DNA of 64,000 bases from Paramoeba atlantica (Eukaryota; Discosea). Position numbers and translations under genes: made by a program. Every line of letters starts with the position of its first letter. Positions within the stretch are counted from its first letter, which is position 1. The notes beneath the pieces are model-generated. The model was given only the letters and a program-made list of their open reading frames with translations. It had not been told where the DNA came from and did no database searches. Below, piece by piece: positions 1 to 8,070 of this stretch. The stretch is from NCBI GenBank assembly GCA_977017575.1, contig CDRNVI010000014.1, forward strand, positions 248,001 through 312,000, written 5' to 3'.

Positions 1-77
1 TTAACTGTGCAGCAAAATTGTAAATTTTTGGAAGGGGTTGAAATTTTTTTTAGGGGTCGACTTGTTTTTAATCGGTT

Positions 78-232
78 TATGACAGATAAGGGTGCGGCTT
101 ATATGACAGATAAGGGTGCGGCTTATATGACAGATAAGGGTGCATTATGACAGATAAGGGTGCTGTATGACAGATAAGGGTGCGAGTTTCTATGACAGAT
201 AAGGGTGCCGCGTTTATGACAGATAAGGGTGC
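78..232. repeat. Tandem repeat, 18-bp core, 7 copies
   Basis: The core TATGACAGATAAGGGTGC occurs seven times without change, starting at 78, 102, 126, 146, 166, 191 and 215. Linkers between cores vary in length and sequence (2-7 bp). A constant core with variable linkers differs from a simple slippage array and looks more like repeated binding sites or a decayed satellite. Confidence 0.9.
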
Positions 233-395
233 GAGTGGGCCCCCCTAGACCCCCTATTTCTTTTCAATTTTTTTTTCAATTTTGGACCACCGGAGCCCCC
301 TTTTATATTTTTTTCCTTAGTACTGTATATTACTGTATTCCTCTTTATATTTTCACTGTTTTTGTTCACTTTTCTTTTCAATAATCGAGGGTAGA

Positions 396-466
396 GCGGT
401 AGTTTTACAACCGCCGCAATAGTAATTACTAAAGTTACTATTTAAAAAGTAGTGATTGCTACTTTT
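396..466. repeat. Three consecutive short hairpins
   Basis: Inverted repeats follow one another: GCGGT/ACCGC (396-414), AATAGTAA/TTACTATT (418-442) and AAAAGTAG/CTACTTTT (445-466). The first has a superficially tRNA anticodon-arm look, but no complete cloverleaf can be drawn. Function is unknown. Confidence 0.6.
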
Positions 467-640
467 ATTCCTTGAGAAGAGCTTAGATCAAGTAGTTAGT
501 GATTTTTCTTCCAGCTGCTTTCAGGGGTGTGGATTTCGTCTTAATGAAGGAACTTGGAGTGGACGAAAATCACCCAGATCTACTAAAATCCCAGTTTACC
601 CCCCAGTGAGCTTGCTGCGCTATCATACATGTAATTCTAA

Positions 641-663
641 AGAATATTCTAGTAGAATATTCT
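641..663. repeat. Duplicated 10-bp palindrome
   Basis: AGAATATTCT occurs twice, separated by AGT. Each copy is self-complementary and the two copies can also pair with each other. The spacing of GAA/TTC blocks resembles a heat-shock element, but such promoters are not expected in polycistronic kinetoplastid DNA. Confidence 0.6.
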
Positions 664-1038
664 GTAGTGACTTTGAATGGGCTCCAATCTTTCAAATTTT
701 GGAATTATTGTTTTATGGTACTCAGAACGATTTTAAATTGAAAAGTAGTCGAAGTGGTCATTTCTTTTTTGTTTGTGCCGTTTGAGCGCAGGTGACCCGA
801 AATCTTTGATGATTGACAATCGTAGATTTAGGAAACGAATCGGTGCGCACGTCCTTGACAGAGCATCGCACACAACACAGAATACTCCAAATTTTCGACG
901 AATCAGCGTTTCCTCAGCAAGAAGCATTGAAAGAACAACCTTCTACCACTAGAGGTCAAACCGAAAAATGACGATGCCAAAGAAGTAGGCGTTAGAGTTT
1001 CGCATGCGAATTGCTAAAACTGCTCATTCTCATGCTCC

Positions 1039-1944
1039 CTACAGCAAATGACACAAGACGGCAACTACGGCAAGTATCGTAACAAAGCCTACCGAAATCC
1101 TCGGCTCCTCATAGGGTCCCGTTTTCATATGCTGCGCAGGTTTTAAACGCGCATACTCGGGAAACGGCAACAACCGCGTCCGCTGAAGTCCTAATTCCTG
1201 TAAATACGGAGGGAGTCGTGAGACATCCACCCCTCCGACAAAATCGTTCCCGTGGAGATAGAGTCCATGCAGGGTTCGAGGCAGTCGTAACAGGGAGATT
1301 CGCCCAGAGAGCGCGTTATCCCCTAGATGGAGGTTACGCAGCAGCCGAGGGAGGTGCTCCAAGTCCACGGTGCCATGGAACCTATTGTTCCCGAGGTGAA
1401 GGTTTTGTAATTTTGCCGGAAGCGATGTGAGGTCGAGCTCCCCTTGAAACTCATTCTGGGAGCCAAAAAAGTTTTCCATACTGGGTGGCAGCGAGCCTAG
1501 ATCCAGGGAGCCGGCGAATGAGTTCAAATTCAAAAACGCGTTGGTCATTTCCTCCCCCAGACACCGTAGCTCCACCTCCCCTCGGAGTTCATTCCCGGTA
1601 AGATGGAGATAGCGCACGGTGGAAGGTAGGTGGTGCCACGTGAGGTTACCCCGGAGCATTAAATAGTGCCATATCAGTCGCACCACACGCTGGTCCGCAT
1701 CACAGGCGACGTGCCGCCACGTGCAGGCTTTCTGGGAGGGCTTCCAGCTGTGGTGAAGATTCTCGTGGACGTGCTGGAGGAAAAGCAGCAGTGAGGTCTC
1801 TGGAGGGAGCATCGTATGACGTGCCTTCCCGAGCCGACTGCCTGAGGAGTGTGAAGGGGTAGGTTCGTATGTGAATACAGGAAGGATAGGGGTCATGTAA
1901 TATGGAAAGAGTTTAGGAAACAATGTCTGGATTGTAGTGTCCAT
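1039..1944 (-). CDS. Leucine-rich repeat protein with hydrophobic C-terminal tail (LRR 1)
   Basis: This is a 301-residue LRR protein, one of eight paralogues in the window. A longer open frame exists upstream but begins with TTG, so the ATG at 1944 was chosen. After about 50 residues comes the family N-cap (LPPE, then FLQHV, then HHSW and a Cys-Trp pair near a CDAD motif). About seven repeats of 23 residues follow, with the pattern LxxLxLxxNxFxGxxDLxxLP. The last 18 residues are hydrophobic (FVTILAVVAVLCHLL), which suggests a GPI-anchor signal or a C-terminal membrane segment, so a surface or membrane location is plausible. No enzyme motif is present. Function is unknown; trypanosomatid LRR surface antigens have a similar plan (family knowledge, not checked). 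Confidence 0.85.
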   Translation of the reverse strand: MDTTIQTLFPKLFPYYMTPILPVFTYEPTPSHSSGSRLGKARHTMLPPETSLLLFLQHVHENLHHSWKPSQKACTWRHVACDADQRVVRLIWHYLMLRGNLTWHHLPSTVRYLHLTGNELRGEVELRCLGEEMTNAFLNLNSFAGSLDLGSLPPSMENFFGSQNEFQGELDLTSLPAKLQNLHLGNNRFHGTVDLEHLPRLLRNLHLGDNALSGRISLLRLPRTLHGLYLHGNDFVGGVDVSRLPPYLQELGLQRTRLLPFPEYARLKPAQHMKTGPYEEPRISVGFVTILAVVAVLCHLL

Positions 1945-2053
1945 ATAGATTCGATTCTGTTTGTTACAGAAGAATAAAATGAAAAATAAACGCAAAATAT
2001 ATCACTACTACAATAAACAGCTGTATACACTATGCACAACGCACGGACTAGAA

Positions 2054-4528
2054 CTAATCTTCCAAAATGGCATTCCAATTTTGTTTTCCCTCTTCGTTTG
2101 CGGACTCGCCACAAGGAAGCAGCCCCCCTTCCCGAGACAACTCCCTCCGCAAGCTTTCCTGCACCGCTGGATGCTGCAAATACGGCTCTTTCAACGACCG
2201 CCCATGTACATCCACAAAACCACTCACCATCGCCGCAGTGAGCCTTAACGCCCGTGTCGGGGTCTTCGCCCCTCCCCTCCTCCCCCTCCCCGCGCCCAAA
2301 TTCGTCTCCATATGCCCCACCGCCTCCGTCGCCACCGCACTCGGTCGCAACGACACCGCCACAATCTCGGGAAAATACGGCAACGTGTACCTCTTCCATC
2401 CCCCCACCCTGTTCTTCCTCCCCCCCTGCCCCACCCCGTTCCTTCCTTCCTCCCCCTCCTCGTGCCCCCCGTACCTCCCCCTCCTGCCGCCCTCCACGAC
2501 GTAGCCCCCCTGGAGGCGCCTCACCGCGTTGTCCCCTGGCACGGCCCTCCACACGAGGTCGGCGCGGGCCGCGACGACCTGGGGGTGGGTGAGGTAGGGG
2601 TTGGTGGGGTCGCCGGGGCAGCGCGTGAGGTTGCGCCGGGGGGAGGGGGTGGGCTGGAGGTGGGGGGGGTAGGCGGTGAGGGGGTCGCGGTGGGGGGCGA
2701 GGGCGTGGAGGGTGGTGAGGTAGGGGAGGGAGGTGAGCTTGCGGAGGGCACGGGCGAGGGGGGTGAGGGGGGGCGGGCGGGAGGTGCGTGTGGGGGCAGG
2801 CGTCGTGGGGGGAGTAGCGGTGTGGGGAGGAGGGATGAGCGTCGTAGGGGGAGTGGGGGTTGTTGGGGTAAGGGAAGTAGGGATAAGAGCCGTAGGGGTA
2901 GAGGGAGAGGTAGGGGTAGAGGGAGTGGTAGGGGTAGAGGGAGTGGTAGGGATAAGAGTCGTAGGGGTAGAGGGAGTAGTAGGGGTAGAGGGAGGGGTAG
3001 AGGTAAGGGAAGTTGGGGTAGAGGGAGTTGTAGGGATAAGAGTCGTGGAGGTAGGGGTGATAGTCGTAGGGGTAGAGGGAGTGGTGAGCGTCGTAGAGGT
3101 GGGGATGGTGGGGTTTGAGGTAGGGAGAGGAGGGATAAGGGTGATAGAGGTAGAGGTAAGGGAAATAGGGGTAGAGGGAGTGGTGGTGCAAGAGGGGGTA
3201 GGGGTGACGGGGGTAGGGGTAGGGGGTGCAGTGGTCCCGCGTACATGTGTTTTGGAAGGTGCTTGTGAGAGAGTTGTATCTGTGGGGGTGAGTATATGGG
3301 GGAGGAGAGTGTCGTGGGAGGATAATTCCTGCGCAACAGGAGTTGTATTCCTTTCGTTGGTTACGGGGTGAGGAAGTGATTCACGTGCTGGGTCAGTTAC
3401 GACGTGGCTTGTTTCTTCGTCAAGCCGTGTGCCCATTGTAGTGCTCGAGACTAACTGAGGGTTCATTTCATCGATCACAGAAGACGCATTCAAAAGAAAA
3501 TCTTTGTTCCTTTGAACGAACCAATCCCATTGCCACGCCCTTTCATGTGCGGTATTGAGTGGCGGGGGGAGCCTCGGTCGTTCCTTCATCTGCGGAAGCG
3601 CTGCCAACTCTTTCGCGCTTAACATACGCCGAGAAAGTCGACGGAATTCCCGAGCCGAAAGCATGGAGGTTGGAATCGTACGCACGCAGTGGTTCACCAT
3701 ATCGAACCGCAGTGTATCCATCCCTCCTAACGTCTTGGTACCGCATGCAATGACTGGAACTTCCACTCCTTTTGCCCGTAGCTGCAAAGTTATCTCCATG
3801 GGATCGGCGCCATATTTTTCGCACCCTGTCAGCAGCACGGTGAAACTTCCCACCGGGAGATCACGTTGCATAAACTGCAGCATGTCCATGTCGCGTACCG
3901 CCAGTCGGTTGTTCCCCGTCGGGGTGACACAGTAATAAATTTGTCGCGCATTGGGGCGAAAACGAATGAAGTTGTAAATCAAACACGCATGTTCTAGGAC
4001 AGTGCTCCAGCTCACCCAGCGACCCCCATAGGCGGGAGTGTCGACTATGTAGAAACTCTCCCCGACCAAAAACGTGTTCATGGCGTAACAAAACAGTGGA
4101 CGTCGGGCACGGTTCGCAGCGGCGCTGCCTTTTTTAAAAACCGCTCGAAGGAGATTGTTCTTTCCGCTGGGGACGCTGCCGCATAACATGACTTCCGGAA
4201 CCGCGGGGTTTCCCTCGGGAAGGTACGTAATATTGCGGCTGACGCCTACGTGGCGCACCCCTTTGCGAAAAGTGGCGTCCGCGATTTCGGCGATGTGAAG
4301 GTCACGTTTCTCTTGATTGCAGAGGGAACGACTGCTGGAAGGGGTATTATTTGTACCGTTCTCTGTGAAGGATTCTGATGCTTGGGTAGTAGGAGACGAC
4401 TCAACAAGATTGCGCTGCTTGGATGTGGTCTTAGAAAGACGCGGAACCCATCCCTTTACCTTTGTTCTTAGGCGATGTCCGTAGAGCTTTGTGCTCAAGT
4501 TGTGGTGAAGCCGACAAACGCGAAGCAT
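2054..4528 (-). CDS. EngB-like (YihA) GTPase, probably mitochondrial, with large Pro/Thr tract
   Basis: The 824-residue protein starts at an ATG with an Arg/Lys/Leu-rich, acid-free N-terminus typical of a mitochondrial presequence. Residues about 105-290 follow the EngB/YihA GTPase order: VPEVMLCGSVPSGKNNLL (P-loop region), SFYIVDTPAYGG (G3 region), and VLLTGCEKYGA where TKxD should be. The P-loop lacks the Ser/Thr after Lys and G4 is not conserved, so nucleotide binding may be lost. Mitochondrial EngB homologues act in mitoribosome assembly, including in trypanosomes (family knowledge). Residues about 410-595 are an almost pure Thr/Pro/Ser/Ile tract. After it the sequence regains complexity (about 600-824), with a basic, Gly-rich patch. 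The frame is open throughout. EngB assignment is moderate; the C-terminal region is unrecognised. Confidence 0.7.
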   Translation of the reverse strand: MLRVCRLHHNLSTKLYGHRLRTKVKGWVPRLSKTTSKQRNLVESSPTTQASESFTENGTNNTPSSSRSLCNQEKRDLHIAEIADATFRKGVRHVGVSRNITYLPEGNPAVPEVMLCGSVPSGKNNLLRAVFKKGSAAANRARRPLFCYAMNTFLVGESFYIVDTPAYGGRWVSWSTVLEHACLIYNFIRFRPNARQIYYCVTPTGNNRLAVRDMDMLQFMQRDLPVGSFTVLLTGCEKYGADPMEITLQLRAKGVEVPVIACGTKTLGGMDTLRFDMVNHCVRTIPTSMLSAREFRRLSRRMLSAKELAALPQMKERPRLPPPLNTAHERAWQWDWFVQRNKDFLLNASSVIDEMNPQLVSSTTMGTRLDEETSHVVTDPARESLPHPVTNERNTTPVAQELSSHDTLLPHILTPTDTTLSQAPSKTHVRGTTAPPTPTPVTPTPSCTTTPSTPISLTSTSITLIPPLPTSNPTIPTSTTLTTPSTPTTITPTSTTLIPTTPSTPTSLTSTPPSTPTTPSTPTTLIPTTPSTPTTPSTPTSPSTPTALIPTSLTPTTPTPPTTLIPPPHTATPPTTPAPTRTSRPPPLTPLARALRKLTSLPYLTTLHALAPHRDPLTAYPPHLQPTPSPRRNLTRCPGDPTNPYLTHPQVVAARADLVWRAVPGDNAVRRLQGGYVVEGGRRGRYGGHEEGEEGRNGVGQGGRKNRVGGWKRYTLPYFPEIVAVSLRPSAVATEAVGHMETNLGAGRGRRGGAKTPTRALRLTAAMVSGFVDVHGRSLKEPYLQHPAVQESLRRELSREGGLLPCGESANEEGKQNWNAILED
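2740..3240. repeat. G-rich simple-sequence tract inside the EngB-like CDS
   Basis: The plus strand is built from variations on GTAGGGGTAGAGGGAG, with almost no C. Read on the minus strand it encodes Thr-Pro-Ser-Thr repeats. Many runs of three or more G make it prone to quadruplex formation on the template strand. The reading frame stays open across the whole tract. Confidence 0.85.
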
Positions 4529-4879
4529 CGTAATATTTTAATTTATTAAATTAACTTAATTAGAGTTCTCTAGCTTTCTAATCTATATTTCATAATTTAT
4601 TCTACATTTAATCCACAATTTACTCTACGTGAAAATAATTGAGAGATAGAAACATGGAGAAAAATTACGGAACACGTAGATAGTCGACTCCTTGTAAACA
4701 GACTGCACGCAGCTTCAACAAATTTTCTTGTAACCTATATTCTCATGAGTTTTGCGTTGTTTTTCTATTGAACGAACGATAAGAAAAGACCGTAGCATAC
4801 GATGCCATTTGTAAGGAAATACGTTTATAAGGAAATGTACACGCACTTTATGATACGAAAGTAACCGTAGTCACTGTTC
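4529..4879. other. AT-rich intergenic region
   Basis: This is AT-rich spacer between the beta-adaptin-like gene's 3' end and the EngB-like gene's 5' end. It contains alternating A/T tracts. I see no gene, repeat or clear spliced-leader acceptor. Confidence 0.6.
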
Positions 4880-6961
4880 TCATAATAATAAGGAGTCTAG
4901 GTCAATGATGTTTTTGTCTATTTTCGTTGATGTCATCTCAAGCTGCTGCTCGTTCTCCAATGATGATGTGTTGCCAAAGTTTCCGTTTTCAATAGCTGGG
5001 ACTGCAGTTTGCACCTTTACTCTTTTCTGATAATACGCTTTAAGTTGCTCTATATCGCTGCTGTGAAGAAGGGGTTGTTTCAGTGCTGTTTGACGTGGAT
5101 AAAGTACGGAACAAAAGCCGATCTTACGGTCCGATGAGCGTAAAGATAGGTCAGACCGTTTTTCCCTGCAACAAGAGATTTTGCATCCCAAAATACAGCT
5201 ATTGTCTCCGAAACTAAAAAGATTCTTTTCGAGTACTTGAATTTCAGAGTCGGACGCCCGAGGTGGGTCTGTTGAGATACCGTTCTGCAAAAATAAGGAA
5301 GAGCGTACGCTGGTGTCTTCCACTGTAAGAAGGCGCCAGTAAAATAGAGCTCTTTCGCGTAGTTCAGTGTTGTCATTATCCGCATGTAATTGGAGTAAGC
5401 TATAAAGATAATCTTGTATTTGAGTCGAAGGAGCAGAAACGAATAATTTAGAAGTCGCTGTGAGCAGGGCAAGCTGTTCTTCAACGCATAAAGGTTCACA
5501 GTGCTCCGCAACTAGTTCAATATTGCAAAATGCAGATTCCTCAAAGTCTTTGGCAAAGCTACCGATGAGCCATAAGAACGAAATCCGACCCACTGTTCCA
5601 CTAGAAGCTATGGATTCCGCAACTTTGGAGCAAACTGACGCGACAGATTTTACATATAGGCTAGGGTAACGACGTAAGTGATCGACAAGCCCATGTAAGA
5701 CGGTTTCTAAAACTACACCGTTCTCGGCTGAGTGTTCCAGAGAAGCAATGAGTCCTTGAAACACTGTCGAACGAAGACCTTCCCAACGAAGTCCTACCCA
5801 CGCGTACGAATATATGGCGTGAATTGCCACACTTTGTTCTGGTGAGTGACTCCACCTTAGAATTGGGTTCAATATTGGAAGTACGTCGTCTGGACGAGAA
5901 AATCTAACTAGGAGAGATAGCTTCTCAATTTGAACAGACGGAGTATCTTGACTTTTCGGTAACAAAGCTTGTAGATCGGTGGATGACAAGCTGTGATTGT
6001 GAAGATAACGCGACAACAAGCCTAAAAAATGCAATGCTGCGAATTTAGTGTCATCTTCGTAACTCAGAAGCGCCATAGATAAAAGTGCATCCACAAGTCG
6101 AGCGGTATATGTACTCCTTTTGATATCATTAGTAATAGATCGAGATAACAGTGCATGAATAGCTAGTCGCACAGCGGCCATTACAACGCCTCCGTTGGAA
6201 TGATGTAAGCGGGTACATGCTTTTTCTAATAGCAACTCAGAACTAACAGCGTCAATTTCGAGTGATTGAAGATAGCCAAGAATTGAGCACTGGTCCCATG
6301 AATCACAGTGGTCCAAGGCCTCAATTAAAATTTGACACTCTTCTTCTGTACATCCTTCATAACTCACATCTTTGGTGTTCTCTTTCTGTTGCCACACAGA
6401 AAAAAGGACGTACGCAGCTGCTGCTATTACAGAAGGTTGCTTCGCACTGAGAAGAAGGTCTCGAATTTTTGACATCCATGCACGTTGCGTAACTTCGGTC
6501 AAGGCGACCGCGGTAAATCGTGAGCATGCTAGAAGTGCGGAACGAAGGACATGCGTATTGGTTTCACTGCGTAGACAATGCACAATGTAGCTGTTTAAGA
6601 CATCTACAAGTGACTGATGCGCAAGTATACCCAAAATTCTCCACAGTTGGGCCCTGAGTATGGGATTATCTTGACCTAGCTCCCGGCAGAGGGTAGGTGC
6701 CAAGGCTCGTAGTTTTTCCGGATCGTGCGGTGCACTAATCTCAAGATACAAGTAAATTTGGCTACGTAGGTCAGCTGGAGCACGGGATATTAATCGCACA
6801 GTGTCCTGAAGATGCAAGAAAGCACTGCTTTCGAATGAGAAAGAAATTTGATGAATCAAACGTTGCACGGCGTGCCGCTGACGAGAAACATCACCACAAG
6901 CAAGGTCATGCTTAATTTCAGTAGCTTCCTCACGCAGACGGGTTAACACCTTGGTACTCAT
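4880..6961 (-). CDS. Beta-adaptin-like adaptor complex subunit
   Basis: This 693-residue helical-repeat protein starts like the trunk of a beta-type adaptin. An N-terminal helix of about 35 residues contains RQRHAVQRLIHQI, equivalent to the RKxAVKKVIAxM block. RSQIYLYLEISAPHDPEKL matches the KKLVYLYLMNYA block, and DNPILRAQLWRILGIL matches DPNPLIRALAVRTMG. Armadillo/HEAT-like helices continue to about residue 570. The tail is short and ends IIDLDSLLL, which resembles a clathrin-box motif. There is no large ear domain, so the protein is shorter than metazoan AP-1/AP-2 beta (over 900 residues) and could belong to AP-4, AP-3 or a reduced AP-1. Such subunits form the vesicle coat adaptor at Golgi or endosomes. 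Family assignment is fairly good; the complex is not determined. Confidence 0.7.
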   Translation of the reverse strand: MSTKVLTRLREEATEIKHDLACGDVSRQRHAVQRLIHQISFSFESSAFLHLQDTVRLISRAPADLRSQIYLYLEISAPHDPEKLRALAPTLCRELGQDNPILRAQLWRILGILAHQSLVDVLNSYIVHCLRSETNTHVLRSALLACSRFTAVALTEVTQRAWMSKIRDLLLSAKQPSVIAAAAYVLFSVWQQKENTKDVSYEGCTEEECQILIEALDHCDSWDQCSILGYLQSLEIDAVSSELLLEKACTRLHHSNGGVVMAAVRLAIHALLSRSITNDIKRSTYTARLVDALLSMALLSYEDDTKFAALHFLGLLSRYLHNHSLSSTDLQALLPKSQDTPSVQIEKLSLLVRFSRPDDVLPILNPILRWSHSPEQSVAIHAIYSYAWVGLRWEGLRSTVFQGLIASLEHSAENGVVLETVLHGLVDHLRRYPSLYVKSVASVCSKVAESIASSGTVGRISFLWLIGSFAKDFEESAFCNIELVAEHCEPLCVEEQLALLTATSKLFVSAPSTQIQDYLYSLLQLHADNDNTELRERALFYWRLLTVEDTSVRSSLFLQNGISTDPPRASDSEIQVLEKNLFSFGDNSCILGCKISCCREKRSDLSLRSSDRKIGFCSVLYPRQTALKQPLLHSSDIEQLKAYYQKRVKVQTAVPAIENGNFGNTSSLENEQQLEMTSTKIDKNIIDLDSLLL

Positions 6962-7180
6962 AGATTCATAAATAGTCTAAAAAAATGGAATGAAAAAGCT
7001 ATGTTCATTCTTTTCTTTTCTAGAATTACATGAACGTAGAAAATTTTATTTTCTACGAATGCATGATTAACGGCACTGAATGCACCCTACGCTTTATAGT
7101 CGTAGCGCTACCTGCATACTGTAGATCCTACCATCCAGATTTTCCCACTAACTGTTCGCATACATTTTCAAAAGAAAATC
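6962..7180. other. 5' flank of the beta-adaptin-like gene
   Basis: Spacer of moderate AT content precedes the tandem repeat. A 61-codon plus-strand frame at 7030-7215 runs into the first repeat copy and has no recognisable content. Confidence 0.5.
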
Positions 7181-7786
7181 AGTCGGGGAAAGAAGGCTAT
7201 TCAATCAGAATGTAATCAGAGACTCCAGTATCTTGTTGTCATCATAAAAAATGAGCTTTGCTAGAATTGCATGTTTTACTTTTTTCAAACAAATTCCAAC
7301 GAGAGTCGACGTACACGTATTATTCAATACTTTCTAAAAGTAAATCATAAACATTTATGGAAAGTACGTTTTCCAATTTTCAAAAAAAAAGTTCAGTCGG
7401 GGAAAGGCTATTCAATCAGAATGTAATCAGAGACTCCAGTGTCTTGTTGTCATCATAAAAAACGAGCATTGCTACTCTACCTATTGCATATTTTATTTTT
7501 TTCAAATAAGATTCCAACGAGAGTCGACGTACACGTATTATTCGATACTTTCTAAAAGCAAGTCAAAAATATTTATGGAAAGTACGTTTTCCAATTTTCA
7601 AAAAAAAAGTTCAGTCGGGGAAAGAAGGCTATTCAATCAGAATGTAATCAGAGACTCCAGTGTCTTGTTGTCATCATAAAAAACGAGCATTGCTACTCTA
7701 CCTATTGTATATTTTACTTTTTTCAAATGAAATTCCAACGAGAGTTGACACACACGTATTATTCGGTACTTTCTAAAAGCAAATCC
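7181..7786. repeat. Tandem repeat, unit about 216 bp, 2.8 copies
   Basis: Near-identical units start at 7181, 7395 and 7613, each opening with AGTCGGGGAAAG, running through GGCTATTCAATCAGAATGTA and ending in an A-tract before GTTC. Unit lengths are 214 and 218 bp; the third copy is cut off at about 7786. Differences are scattered substitutions and small indels. No frame is conserved between copies, so it is a non-coding satellite-like repeat. Confidence 0.9.
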
Positions 7787-7940
7787 TTTTCTCCATTTTT
7801 CACACTCAGACCTCTCTCAACTTAACACATTCCCTGTAAAGGATATTTCGTTTGCCGAAGAAATCTTACTTCGAGCAAACCTCCTGTCTAGAGCGAATCG
7901 AAATGCAGAGAGTGGCTAAGAAAACATAGGTTGGTGACAC

Positions 7941-7962
7941 AGAAGGTTGTATACAACCTTCT
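7941..7962. repeat. Perfect 22-bp palindrome
   Basis: AGAAGGTTGTA is followed directly by its exact complement, giving an uninterrupted 22-bp palindrome. It lies between the 216-bp tandem array and the inverted-repeat element. Part of the arm (AGGTTGTAT) recurs at 7965-7973. Confidence 0.8.
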
Positions 7963-8070
7963 TTAGGTTGTATTATAAGGCACTACACAAGGCACCCTAT
8001 GCAGTATTAGTCGCTTCGTTAAACCCGGTGATTGTTTTCAAAGTAGAAGTCGCTCATGCTGCGCGCTAAC

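Larger units (their letters stand above)
1..1000. other. Left-edge gene-free region
   Basis: No gene is convincing here. The stretch holds a 7-copy 18-bp tandem repeat, T-rich sequence, a run of three hairpins and a duplicated AT-rich palindrome, each listed separately. A 64-codon ATG frame on the minus strand (733-927) resembles nothing I know. It is downstream of the LRR gene's stop, so it would be 3' flank or the next spacer of the leftward transcript. Confidence 0.6.

Noticed and set aside
78-232. CRISPR-like array
   Set aside because: Spacers are only 2-7 bp and the genome is eukaryotic; it is an interspersed tandem motif.
391-445. tRNA-like sequence (GGTAGAGCGG, then a stem around TTTTAC)
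   Set aside because: Only the D-arm strand and an anticodon-like stem with a 9-base loop can be drawn; no acceptor stem or T-arm is present.
1893-3336. Long minus-strand Tyr/Pro and Leu/Pro frames
   Set aside because: Alternative frames of the same repeat tract; the frame continuous with the EngB-like domain was kept.
2312-3371. Long plus-strand Gly/Val/Arg-rich frames
   Set aside because: They are the complement of the Pro/Thr tract of the EngB-like gene; low-complexity G-rich DNA is free of stops in several frames.
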